Source: an uncultured Chloroflexota bacterium
GTDB lineage: Bacteria > Chloroflexota > Chloroflexia > Thermomicrobiales > UBA6265
Assembly: GCA_937901745.1 (NCBI GenBank)
Contig: CALGSZ010000163.1
Coordinates: forward strand, 1 to 22,888
Direction of reading: 5' to 3'
DNA length: 22,888 nucleotides
Both the position numbers and the translations under genes were made by a program. This document shows positions 8,943-15,945 of this stretch, one piece after another. The stretch's first letter is position 1, and every line of letters starts with the position of its first letter. Below the pieces are notes generated by a model, which did not search any database, was not told the origin of the DNA, and worked only from the letters and a program-made list of their open reading frames with translations.

Positions 8943-9810
8943 CGCCAGTCTCCCGCGGGTGTGCTCGTTGCGTTGCCGTCGCCAGCGCCCTGGCCGAGAG
9001 CACCTGCACGAGATGCCGCTTGTAGTCCACCGATTCGAAGCGCTCCTCGATCACCTCGGCGTCCGCCGCCGCGCGCTCGGCCGCCGCCGCGAAGAGATCG
9101 GCATCGGGGCGCTGGCCTGTCAGCATCGCCTCGACGCCGCGCAGCCGGTGCGGCCGCGGCCCGACGCTGCCCACGGCCAGCCGCGCCTCTTCGATCGTCC
9201 CGCCGTTGAGCCGGACCACCGCCGCGACGGTCGCCGTCGGCCGCTCGTGCGTCTTGAACCGCTCGTACGCGGTCCCTGCCCGCGCTGGCGGGAGCGGGAT
9301 ACGGATCTCCGTCAGGACCTCGTCGTGCTCGCGCGCCGTCTCGAGGAGCCCGGTGAAGAACGACTCCGCCGGAATATCTCGGGTGCCGCGCCGCGAGGTC
9401 AGTCGCAGCGTGGCGTCCCAGGCAACCAGCAGCGTCGCCGGGTCGCTGTGCGGCTCGGCGAAGCAGAGGTTGCCGCCGATCGTCCCCGTCGAGCGGACGC
9501 GGATATTGGCGATCTGAGCTTCCAGCTCCGCCAGGACCGGCGCGGCGTCGCGGACGACCGGCGAGCGCTCGATCGCGCGATGCGTCGCCAGCGCCCCGAT
9601 GCGCAGCATCCCATCGCTGGCCTCGATCGTGTCGAGGCCGGGGATCGTCTTGATGTTGATGAGGTGGGGGAAATGAGCCAGCCCCTCCTTCATCACCACC
9701 AGCAACTCCGTGCCCCCCGCGTAGATCGCCGCCTCCGGCCCGTGCGCTTCGAGCAGCGCCGAGGCTTCCTCGACGGCGCGAGGCTCATGGATGACGAATC
9801 GGCGGAGCAT
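8935..9810 (-). CDS. Molybdenum hydroxylase medium subunit, FAD-binding
   Basis: FAD-binding subunit (291 residues) of the CoxM/XdhB family, which passes electrons from the [2Fe-2S] clusters to FAD. The two family FAD-contact motifs are visible: AGGTE (31-35) and TIGGN (110-114). The C-terminal CO_deh_flav_C domain occupies about residues 180-285. The ATG at 9808-9810 is preceded by GAGGGAG and lies 26 bp inside the end of the upstream aldolase gene. Length and order agree with a complete, functional subunit. No 4Fe-4S insertion like that of 4-hydroxybenzoyl-CoA reductase is seen. Confidence 0.93.
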   Translation of the reverse strand: MLRRFVIHEPRAVEEASALLEAHGPEAAIYAGGTELLVVMKEGLAHFPHLINIKTIPGLDTIEASDGMLRIGALATHRAIERSPVVRDAAPVLAELEAQIANIRVRSTGTIGGNLCFAEPHSDPATLLVAWDATLRLTSRRGTRDIPAESFFTGLLETAREHDEVLTEIRIPLPPARAGTAYERFKTHERPTATVAAVVRLNGGTIEEARLAVGSVGPRPHRLRGVEAMLTGQRPDADLFAAAAERAAADAEVIEERFESVDYKRHLVQVLSARALATATQRAHPRETGGD

Positions 9811-10531
9811 AGGCTCCCTCCAGCGATGGTGGCGGCATACCGTCGTCCAGCCCCGCGCGCCGAACTTGCCGGATGAGGTATTGCCAGTACGTCTCGAGAA
9901 ACTCGTCGCGATATTTGTCCGGGTAGACCCGTTCCGCCATCTCCTCGGACATCGGCCGCAGCTCGCCGAGCGCCCGGGCGATCGCCTGGATCTGCACGAC
10001 CCGCTCGAGCGTCAGCGCCGTGTAGACCGCCCACGGGACGGTGCTCCCGACGACGAGCACGCCGTGCCCGCGCAGCAGGAGGACGCGCTTGTCACCGAGC
10101 GCCCTCGCCACCGCCTCGCCCTGCGACCGCTCCTGGATCAGCTCGGCCGTCTCCTCGAAGATGGCCAGCCCATCCTTGAAGAGCACCGCATCGTGGTTCA
10201 AGAGCTCGATACGGCCGTGCGTCGCCGCCAGCGCCGTCGTGTAGACGGGATGGGTGTGGATGACGCAGCCGACGTCTGGCCGGGCCCGGTAGACCTCGGT
10301 GTGGAGCACAGCCTCGAGGTGAAGCCGTCCCTCGCCCGCGACCTTCCGGCAGTCGAGATCGATGGTTAGTATGTCGGCCGGCGTCACCTCCTCGAAGCCG
10401 ATCCCGTTCCGCTTGATGTGGACCAGGTCGCCATCGCGAGCGCTGACATGCCCGAGGGTAAAGTCGCCGTGTCCCCGCATCGCCAGGATGCGGCAGGCCC
10501 AGGCCACTTGCTCGTGGAGCGTCTGTGCCAT
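9785..10531 (-). CDS. Class II aldolase/adducin family protein
   Basis: Zinc-dependent aldolase or decarboxylase of the FucA/AraD fold, 248 residues. Metal ligands are visible as H92 and H94 in IHTHP and H156 in RGHGV, and E73 in HLEAVLHTEVY sits where the catalytic acid of fuculose-phosphate aldolase is found. Members of this family in catabolic operons often cleave or decarboxylate hydroxy acids, or decarboxylate hydroxylated aromatic acids; the exact reaction cannot be read from the sequence. It overlaps the FAD subunit by 26 bp and follows the cupin gene by 18 bp. The C-terminal 25 residues are Pro-rich and variable. Confidence 0.9.
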   Translation of the reverse strand: MAQTLHEQVAWACRILAMRGHGDFTLGHVSARDGDLVHIKRNGIGFEEVTPADILTIDLDCRKVAGEGRLHLEAVLHTEVYRARPDVGCVIHTHPVYTTALAATHGRIELLNHDAVLFKDGLAIFEETAELIQERSQGEAVARALGDKRVLLLRGHGVLVVGSTVPWAVYTALTLERVVQIQAIARALGELRPMSEEMAERVYPDKYRDEFLETYWQYLIRQVRRAGLDDGMPPPSLEGAYAPPIRHP

Positions 10532-10549
10532 CGCGAGCCGCCCTGCCCC

Positions 10550-10942
10550 CTAACCTTCTTGCCGCCGCTCGGTCGGCGGGTACGCCGGATACGGGAATCC
10601 GAAGACCATCACCACATCCGAATCTCCCGTATTGGCGACCGCGTGCCACACACGAGCCGGTATGTGCAGCGCCTGACCGGGGCCAAATGGCACCGCGCCG
10701 TTCTCCAACCGGATCTCGCCGTGGCCAGCCACCACGAAGGCGACCTCTTCGACTTCGTGCGCGACCATCGCCGTCGCACTGCCCGGCGTGAAGACCGAGT
10801 AGCCGAGCGATGAGGCGATCTGCGGAACCGTCTGCTCCGTCAGCAGCATCCGGCTCCAGCTACCACCCGGCAACGGGATCGCCTCGATCTGATCGAGCGA
10901 GATGACGGTAATCTCGCTGGATGACTCTGGCATGCTCCTCAT
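10550..10942 (-). CDS. Cupin domain protein
   Basis: Small single-domain cupin of about 130 residues. The second cupin motif is recognisable as PGQALHIPARVWHAVANTG, and the first is degenerate (AHEVEEVAFVVAGHGEIRL), retaining His and Glu positions that could bind a metal. Such proteins may be small dioxygenases, isomerases or ligand sensors. The start is uncertain: ATGs at 10942 and 10933 are both in frame, and neither has a well-spaced ribosome site. It lies between the M29-like and aldolase genes in the same direction, so a role in the same pathway is likely but unproven. Confidence 0.82.
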   Translation of the reverse strand: MRSMPESSSEITVISLDQIEAIPLPGGSWSRMLLTEQTVPQIASSLGYSVFTPGSATAMVAHEVEEVAFVVAGHGEIRLENGAVPFGPGQALHIPARVWHAVANTGDSDVVMVFGFPYPAYPPTERRQEG

Positions 10943-10950
10943 CCATTCAG

Positions 10951-10972
10951 GCCCGGCGGTGCGGTGCCGGGC
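10951..10972 (-). repeat. Intercistronic hairpin before the cupin gene
   Basis: Arms GCCCGGC and GCCGGGC are perfect 7-bp complements around an 8-base loop. It sits between the M29-like stop and the cupin start. No T run follows, so it is more likely a stability or attenuation element than a terminator, if it acts at all. Confidence 0.4.
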
Positions 10973-10997
10973 ATAAGCTCGACTCCCTCGCGGGGCG

Positions 10998-12005
10998 TCA
11001 CAGCGCCCACTTACCGTCCTTGATGATGTACTGGCCGGTGTCTTCGATCAGGAGCGACGCGTTGAGGCAATTGCCGTCGAGGTGGAGCGTGCTGACGTTC
11101 TTGCCGCCCGGATAAGCATTGTGGTTATCGCCGAGCGCGAAGTGGACCGTGCCGAGCAGCCCCTTCTCCGACGGCGAGCCGGTCGGCGACTTCTCGCTAG
11201 TGCCGAACGCGAACTCACCAACCACATCGGCGCCGGGCACGCCGGAGATGACCTCCTTCAGCCGCTGCGCCTCCGGGCCGCCCTCGATCGCGACACAACG
11301 CCCGCGCTCGATGCGCCACTCGATCGGGTTCGGTGTCTGCCCCTTCAGGCCGATGCCGAGCATGATCCCGTCAACGACGATCCGCCCTTCCGTCTTGTCC
11401 TCGACGGCGGCGAAGGCAACCTCCGACCAGAGCGGGATCGGCCCCATCATCTGGCCGCGCTTCTTGATCGGCGTCACCTCGAGCGCCGGCCGGCCCTCGA
11501 TGCAAACGCGGACGTCGGTGCCCGCCGGGCTCGTCACGCGGCACCACTTCTTCCCTTCCAGCGCCGCGATCGCCTGGCGCGCCCGCTCGGTCGCCTCGCG
11601 GATGTCCGCCTCCGTCAGATCCCAGGTGCCGATCCCTTCCTCGACCGAGGCGATCTTCGCGTTGTTGTCGCACGACTCGCGGACAGCCGAGACATGCGCG
11701 AAGCGGTTGGCCCACTCGAGGTTGGTGATGATGATGATCTCGTCCGAGACGACCATCGCCTGGTGGAGATTGCGCGGCGGAGCCATCGGGAAGGTCATAT
11801 CGGTCAGCGCGCGCTTCACCTGGTACTCGTTGTTGCAGACGACCGGGAAGCCGCCGCGCTCGACCACGATTTGAGCGAGGGCGTCCGCTTCCTTGACGTG
11901 GTCGTTGTCGGTGATGATCGTCACGACATCGCCGCTCTCGACGGACATGCACACGCCGACGATAAGCTCCGCATCGCGCCGCAAACCGGGTGACAGCTCA
12001 CTCAT
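10998..12005 (-). CDS. M29-type metalloprotein (thermophilic aminopeptidase / 2,5-dihydroxypyridine dioxygenase NicX-like)
   Basis: 335-residue protein of the M29 aminopeptidase fold family, which also contains the Fe(II) ring-cleaving enzyme NicX (2,5-dihydroxypyridine 5,6-dioxygenase). Likely metal ligands are E264 (GEFAFGTS), E280, H288 in GTVHFALGDN, and H308 and D310 in STLHLDG. The His...His-x-Asp triad is shared by both the peptidases and NicX. The protein is about 335 residues, closer to NicX (about 350) than to AmpS-like peptidases (over 400). A good GGAGAGG ribosome site precedes the ATG. Placement beside a molybdenum hydroxylase and a flavin monooxygenase favours a ring-opening or amide-hydrolysing role over peptide cleavage, but this is inference. 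Confidence 0.8.
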   Translation of the reverse strand: MSELSPGLRRDAELIVGVCMSVESGDVVTIITDNDHVKEADALAQIVVERGGFPVVCNNEYQVKRALTDMTFPMAPPRNLHQAMVVSDEIIIITNLEWANRFAHVSAVRESCDNNAKIASVEEGIGTWDLTEADIREATERARQAIAALEGKKWCRVTSPAGTDVRVCIEGRPALEVTPIKKRGQMMGPIPLWSEVAFAAVEDKTEGRIVVDGIMLGIGLKGQTPNPIEWRIERGRCVAIEGGPEAQRLKEVISGVPGADVVGEFAFGTSEKSPTGSPSEKGLLGTVHFALGDNHNAYPGGKNVSTLHLDGNCLNASLLIEDTGQYIIKDGKWAL

Positions 12006-12050
12006 GGCGTTCCTCTCCTTTCGACGAGCGAGGCACGGCTCCCCCGCCTC

Positions 12051-13073
12051 CTACGCCACCTTCTCCCCCTGGAAGGCCGGTAGCACTTCCTTCGCGAAGC
12101 GCTCGACTTGACCGAACTGATCCAGCGAGCCGAAGCGGCAGATGAAGTAATCGACGCCGGCGTCGCGGAACGTCCGAATCCACTCGATGATGTCGTCCGG
12201 CGTGCCGATCGGTCCCCATTCGAGCAGGTCCATCGCCTTGCTCAGCTCCGGGTAGTACTGACTGATGTACGCATCGATCCCGGCATGAGCCTCCTCGCGG
12301 CTATCGGCGATGTTCATCGTCACCTGGTAGGACATGACGAATTCGGAGCGATCGCGCCCGATCTCATCAATGGCCTGGTGGATTTGCTCCAGCTGAGCCG
12401 CGAACTCCTCTGGATGGCGCGCGCGGCAGCACGTCATCCAGCCATCGCCGTACTTGGCGATCCGCCGCGCCGCGCGGCTGATGACCTTGGCCGTCTTGTC
12501 CTCTTGCTTGTTGCCGACCGTTAGCCGGGGATTGGAGACGACCCAGATCGGGGGCGGCTTCTGGATCGGCATCAGCGGCTGCATCTCCGTGCCGGAGTAG
12601 AACGAGATGTCGTCATAGTGGAAATGCTCGCCGTGGAAGGTGACCTTGCCCTCCGTCCAGAGCGCGCGCAGAACCGCGAGCCCCTCCTCGAAGATCTTGG
12701 CGCGCTTCTCGAAATCGAGCCCGAGTGAGGTGTACTCGCGGCGCACCCCTTCTTCCGGGTTGCCCATGCCGGTCCCGAGGATGGTGCGGCCGTTCGAGAG
12801 GTGATCCAGCGTCGCCCACTCCAGCGCCAGGTACAGCGGGTTGCGCGTACCGGAGACCATGCACGCGGTCCCGAGCTTGACGCGCTTGGTCCGCTGGGAG
12901 ATCGCCGAGAGGAGCGCGATCGGCTCATAGCGCGGCTTGGAGAAGAGGCTGTCACCGACCCAGACGGAGTCGAAGCCGGCCGCCTCCACCTGTTCCGCCA
13001 GATCGAGAAGATCGGCCAGCGTGTATCCTGGCGCGATCAGCGGCTCTCGGTTATTCAAATTGACGCCGAACAC
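12051..13073 (-). CDS. LLM class flavin-dependent oxidoreductase (luciferase-like monooxygenase)
   Basis: TIM-barrel flavin or F420 oxidoreductase of the bacterial luciferase family, 340 residues. It shows the family pattern in order: a first strand FGVNLNN, AEQVEAAGFDSVWVGD (about 26-41), ISQRTKRVKLGT (58-69), the NPLYLALEWATLDHLSNGR block (78-96) with GTGMGN following, and YGDGWM near residue 198. I chose the GTG at 13071-13073, immediately before the conserved first strand, with AAGGGAG 6 nt upstream; an upstream in-frame ATG would add an Arg/Ser-rich leader read through a dispersed repeat. FMN-using members open rings or remove sulfur or nitrogen groups (for example RutA in uracil degradation). 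The substrate here is unknown. Confidence 0.88.
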   Translation of the reverse strand: MFGVNLNNREPLIAPGYTLADLLDLAEQVEAAGFDSVWVGDSLFSKPRYEPIALLSAISQRTKRVKLGTACMVSGTRNPLYLALEWATLDHLSNGRTILGTGMGNPEEGVRREYTSLGLDFEKRAKIFEEGLAVLRALWTEGKVTFHGEHFHYDDISFYSGTEMQPLMPIQKPPPIWVVSNPRLTVGNKQEDKTAKVISRAARRIAKYGDGWMTCCRARHPEEFAAQLEQIHQAIDEIGRDRSEFVMSYQVTMNIADSREEAHAGIDAYISQYYPELSKAMDLLEWGPIGTPDDIIEWIRTFRDAGVDYFICRFGSLDQFGQVERFAKEVLPAFQGEKVA

Positions 13074-13075
13074 TG

Positions 13076-13115
13076 CCCTCTCCCTTACCCTCTCCCGACG
13101 CGCGGAAGAGGAGCC
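13076..13115. repeat. Degenerate dispersed CCCTCTCCC-type hairpin repeat
   Basis: The element begins CCCTCTCCCTTACCCTCTCC and continues into a hairpin of CCTCTCCCG (13089-13097) and CGGAAGAGG (13103-13111) with one mismatch. This resembles a short palindromic repeat common between genes in many G+C-rich bacteria; the resemblance is from memory and not from a search. On the minus strand it supplies the AAGGGAG ribosome site of the flavin oxidoreductase gene. Confidence 0.55.
13080..13086 (-). promoter_or_regulatory. Ribosome binding site deciding the GTG start of the LLM gene
   Basis: AAGGGAG on the minus strand lies 6 nt before the GTG at 13073. It supports this start over the longer in-frame ATG at 13181, which lies inside the 3' end of the regulator gene. 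Confidence 0.6.
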
Positions 13116-13119
13116 TGCA

Positions 13120-13872
13120 TCACGACGTTTCGCCCACGATTCGTTGGCCGATCGCTTCGACCGCTCGCCCGTCCGGCGCACTGACCGTCCGGCTGCTCAT
13201 CTTTCCGCCCGTCTCCTCGAGAATGCGCTGCGGCACCTGGATGTGCTCGGCAAGGAGGCGAGCGGCCCGCTCGGCGTCACCGGCGCGAACGGCATCGAGG
13301 ATGGCTCGGTGCTCTTCGATCGAGCGCTCCATCCCGCCGCGCAAATCGAGCGACGGAGAGCGATAACGGCGCATCTGATCCATCAGCGGCTCGTAGATCG
13401 CCTTCAGATAGTCGTTGTCAGCGCGCTCGACGATGAAGGCGTGAAACGCCGCGTTGACATCGAAGAACGTCTCCGCATCCCGCGCCTCGGCGCAGCGTTC
13501 CATCTCGCTCTGGAGCCGCTGCAGCTCCTCGAGATCGGCGGGCGTAAGTCGCGGCGTCGCGAGCCTGATCGCAAGCGTCTCCAGCGCCTCACGCACCCGG
13601 TAGGCGTCGAGGAACTCCTTCGGCGAGAGGGCGCGGACGGCCGCGACTTGCCGCGGCGTCAACGTCACGAGCCCCTCGGCGGCCAGCCGGCGCAATGCCT
13701 CCCGCACCGGCACCCGGCTCACACCCAATTGCGCGGCGAGCGCCTCCTCCGGCAGCGGAGTTTCCGGCGGATAGGCATTGGTCAAGATCGCGCGACGAAG
13801 GTGCTCATAGACCTGCTGCGCGAGCGTGGCATGCGTCAGCTTTGGTTGACCGCCAATCGAAGGCCTTGGCAC
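13120..13872 (-). CDS. GntR family transcriptional regulator, FCD (FadR) subfamily
   Basis: DNA-binding repressor or activator of about 250 residues. The winged helix lies at about residues 12-80, with AAQLGVSRVPVREALRRLAAEGLV as the recognition region. The FCD ligand domain follows (about 85-215), with likely metal ligands H144 (N-x3-H pattern), H188 and H210. The first ligand position, often Asp, is Asn140 here. I chose the GTG at 13870-13872, preceded by GAGGTGG; the longer frame would translate its own promoter and operator. The gene is the first of the 13-gene run, and an operator of the family's TGTATAC type overlaps its promoter, so autoregulation is likely. The effector is probably the substrate or an intermediate of the pathway. 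Confidence 0.9.
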   Translation of the reverse strand: MPRPSIGGQPKLTHATLAQQVYEHLRRAILTNAYPPETPLPEEALAAQLGVSRVPVREALRRLAAEGLVTLTPRQVAAVRALSPKEFLDAYRVREALETLAIRLATPRLTPADLEELQRLQSEMERCAEARDAETFFDVNAAFHAFIVERADNDYLKAIYEPLMDQMRRYRSPSLDLRGGMERSIEEHRAILDAVRAGDAERAARLLAEHIQVPQRILEETGGKMSSRTVSAPDGRAVEAIGQRIVGETS

Positions 13873-13911
13873 AGGCCCACCTCGCTGCAAGAAGAGATGC
13901 CTTGATGACGG

Positions 13912-13934
13912 GTGTATACAGTATACGTATACAC
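13912..13934. promoter_or_regulatory. GntR/FCD-type operator (23-bp inverted repeat)
   Basis: Arms GTGTATAC and GTATACAC are perfect 8-bp inverted repeats flanking AGTATAC, which itself contains a further GTATAC-like core. TGTATACA-type palindromes are typical FadR-subfamily sites. The site overlaps the -10 box (13931-13936) and the expected transcription start, the classical position for repression. Confidence 0.72.
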
Positions 13935-13959
13935 TAGTGATGCGTGGTCTGACTGTCAA
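13931..13959 (-). promoter_or_regulatory. Sigma-70-type promoter of the catabolic operon
   Basis: On the minus strand a perfect -35 box TTGACA (13954-13959) is followed after 17 bp by TAGTGT (13931-13936). Transcription would begin near 13925, giving a leader of about 50 nt to the GTG start of the GntR gene. Confidence 0.68.
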
Positions 13960-14160
13960 GCCACCCCGACCACCACGAATCCGGCATTGCTGCAACGTGT
14001 GAGAAGCCGGCAAATGGCGAGCATCCCAGCGTGGCATGCACGTTTATGGCTGAGGCGTAACCGCGGACGAAAGGGGAAAGAACTAGGGACGGGAAGGCGG
14101 GGCGGCGACGAGCGCCCCGTGCCCACCGACGCAATTGCGGTCGCTCTGAGAATCGCTCGG

Positions 14161-14197
14161 GGTAACGCGGCGACCGGCGGTAACGGTCGCCGCTACC
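14161..14197 (-). terminator. Strong hairpin downstream of the DinB-like gene
   Basis: Arms GCGGCGACCG (14167-14176) and CGGTCGCCGC (14184-14193) are perfect 10-bp complements with a 7-base loop, extended by GGTA/TACC. It begins about 18 bp past the DinB-like stop on the minus strand. There is no clear U tract, so a role as a terminator or mRNA 3'-end stabiliser is tentative. Confidence 0.4.
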
Positions 14198-14215
14198 GAG
14201 AGGACAAGGCGGCGA

Positions 14216-14641
14216 TCAGCTCAGCATCGCCTCCAACCGCGCTCTGACGTCCTCATCGAATTCGACGTGATGCTCGACCTCATCGGCCAGCGTCACGAAC
14301 CCACCCGCGTCGTGGGTGGCTGTCCGCTCCCAATCGCGGAGCGAGAGATTCATCAAGAGGGAGACGAGATCGCCGCGCGCCGCGTCGAACTCGGCCAACA
14401 GCGGCTCGACGCTTTCCGAGACGGGCTGGGGCTGAAGCTCGGCGGCAGTCGGCAGCGCACGCAGATGGGGCGAGGTCTCGCGCTGCATGCGCTGCAGCCG
14501 CTCGAGCACGAGCCGGTCGCGGTCCCGCAAGGCAGCGAGCCAACCGAGCGCCTCTGGCGACGCGCGGCCAGCCAGCAAGCCGCGAAGCGCTTGCGGCGCG
14601 CTCAGTAGCTCATCAATCAGATCTCGGTATTGATCGAGCAT
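14216..14641 (-). CDS. DinB-like four-helix protein
   Basis: Small all-helical cytosolic protein of 141 residues with the look of the DinB/YfiT superfamily: an N-terminal helix pair, a middle segment LLAEFDAARGDLVSLLMNLS, then a WERTATHD loop and the late helix LADEVEHHVEFDEDVRARL. His residues near 108 and 126-127 could form the family's metal site. Functions in this superfamily range from thiol transferases to unknown. It follows the VOC gene by 32 bp on the same strand and is probably co-transcribed with it. The assignment rests on pattern alone and is moderate. Confidence 0.7.
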   Translation of the reverse strand: MLDQYRDLIDELLSAPQALRGLLAGRASPEALGWLAALRDRDRLVLERLQRMQRETSPHLRALPTAAELQPQPVSESVEPLLAEFDAARGDLVSLLMNLSLRDWERTATHDAGGFVTLADEVEHHVEFDEDVRARLEAMLS

Positions 14642-14673
14642 GCCTCGGGACCCGCTTTCCGTGGGCGCGCGGC

Positions 14674-15549
14674 CTAGAACGCCTGGTTCCCCTGCAGCGT
14701 GATCTCCCAGGAAATGCCGAACGGATCGCGGAAGAGCAGAGCCGTCTCGGCGCTGGCCAGCACCTCGAAGGAGCGCATCAGGATCTCGCCCCGGAGGCGG
14801 GTGAAGGTCGTCGCATCGACGCGGATCGAGATGTGATCGAGCAGCGCCCGCTCCAGCCGCGCGCCACGCCCAAGCCGCTGCAACGCCAGCGTCAGCGGGC
14901 CATTGCGCAGGAACGTGACATCAGCTTCCTGGCCGGTACGAATCGCTTCTTCCCAGGAGTACGAGCCATTGAGCACCTCGTACCCGTCGCCCGACCGCCG
15001 CGCGCGTCCTAGGAGCTCCATCCCGAAGAATTCCTGGTAGAACCGCTCGGCCTTCTGCAGGTCGGTCACGCGCAGGGCCAGGTGATTCAGCTCCCGAATC
15101 GCAACCCGCGGCTGCTCCTCAGACACCGCGACGCCGGCAGGCGCAGTGGCCGTCGCCGTAGACGGCGCTTCCGCTGGGGCGGCTGCTCCCATCTCCTCCA
15201 CCTCATGCTCGCCGATCTTCGGAATCGAGCGCTCAACCCAGGGCTGGTCGCGCCGGATCGCCGCGACCAACGTTCCCCGGTCATATTCCTCGAGCGCGAG
15301 GCGCTCCCCACTGTGCAGCACGATGCGGATATCCGGACGGGAGGCGCCGAGATCGTCGAACCAGTCGTAAAGCGTGTCGATCACGCGCAGCGTGTGGGCC
15401 GCGACCGTGAGGTCAACGTAGGGATCCTCGAACCCGAGCCCGTGCGAGTTGCGGACGACCAAAACCTGCGCGTCCCCCGCCGCGCTAACGGCAACGTTTG
15501 CCTCGGCCGCCAAGTCCTCCGGTACTTCGAGTAAGAATCGATACGCCAT
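14674..15549 (-). CDS. Two-domain protein with C-terminal VOC/glyoxalase domain
   Basis: 291 residues in three parts: an N-terminal domain of about 115 residues that I do not recognise, an Ala/Pro/Thr-rich linker (about 116-148), and a vicinal-oxygen-chelate domain (151-288). In the VOC part H156 (LNHLALRV), H239 (LDHISIRV) and E282 (SWEITLQ) occupy the usual metal positions, so a divalent metal is likely. Such domains act in glyoxalases, extradiol dioxygenases, epimerases and resistance proteins. A GAGGGAG site precedes the ATG. The neighbouring DinB-like gene is also of a possible metal- and thiol-linked family, hinting at detoxification. The N-terminal domain may be substrate- or protein-binding; this is not known. 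Confidence 0.8.
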   Translation of the reverse strand: MAYRFLLEVPEDLAAEANVAVSAAGDAQVLVVRNSHGLGFEDPYVDLTVAAHTLRVIDTLYDWFDDLGASRPDIRIVLHSGERLALEEYDRGTLVAAIRRDQPWVERSIPKIGEHEVEEMGAAAPAEAPSTATATAPAGVAVSEEQPRVAIRELNHLALRVTDLQKAERFYQEFFGMELLGRARRSGDGYEVLNGSYSWEEAIRTGQEADVTFLRNGPLTLALQRLGRGARLERALLDHISIRVDATTFTRLRGEILMRSFEVLASAETALLFRDPFGISWEITLQGNQAF

Positions 15550-15719
15550 CCCCAGGTCTCCCTCGTGATCCCGCCCGCGCCGCCCCGCCGGCGACAGTTG
15601 GGGCCTCGCCCATCTTCTGAGCGCGGATTGTACTCTACCTGGCTCCGCGGCCCGAACTCATCGGTCAAGAGCGAGGGCTTTCGCCCCTCCCCGGTCAGGA
15701 CGATCTCCCTAATCCTCGA

Positions 15720-15750
15720 TTGGACAACCGGCGGGATCGGCTGCTAGCCT
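15720..15750 (+). promoter_or_regulatory. Candidate promoter of the NlpC/P60 gene
   Basis: TTGGAC (15720-15725) and TAGCCT (15745-15750, with TG one base upstream) are separated by 19 bp, longer than ideal. If used, the transcript would carry a leader of about 240 nt, consistent with the structure found downstream. Confidence 0.35.
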
Positions 15751-15790
15751 GTTGGCGCTCGGCAGGGAGCGTTTCGACCGCCAAGCAGGT

Positions 15791-15945
15791 CGGCGCTAAT
15801 CGTCCGACCCGCGGGCTTCGCCGTGCCGTGGCTGGACGGCGCGGCGTGACATCGGCCCGCCCGGCCGGGCTGGGGTTGCAGCCCCACGGACATACGTAAG
15901 GCGAACGGCGACGCGCCTTGGCTGGGCGTGCGTCGCCACCCGTTC
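15791..15945 (+). promoter_or_regulatory. Structured 5' leader, possible ydaO/yuaA (c-di-AMP) riboswitch
   Basis: The leader of a cell-wall hydrolase gene folds into several helices: GCCGTGCCG (15820-15828) with CGGCGCGGC (15837-15845), a GGGGT/GCCCC hairpin (15872-15885), and a long hairpin GGCGACGC/GCGTCGCC (15907-15937) extended by GAAC/GTTC. Segments CGCTAATC, GGCGTGACATC and CGTAAGGCG occur in the same order as conserved blocks I remember from the c-di-AMP riboswitch, which often precedes NlpC/P60 genes. The match is imperfect and was not scored. Confidence 0.4.

Larger units (their letters stand above)
13873..14215. other. Intergenic region holding the operon promoter and two hairpins
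   Basis: This 343-bp gap separates the regulator gene from the DinB-like gene. It contains the operator and promoter listed separately (13912-13959). It also holds a 7-bp-stem hairpin at 14098-14119 (CGGGGCG / CGCCCCG) and a stronger hairpin at 14161-14197. I see no convincing gene or RNA in the remainder. Confidence 0.5.

Noticed and set aside
13876..14037. N-terminal extension of the GntR protein to the ATG at 14037
   Set aside because: It would translate the promoter and operator; the GTG at 13872 has a good ribosome site and sits just before the winged-helix domain.
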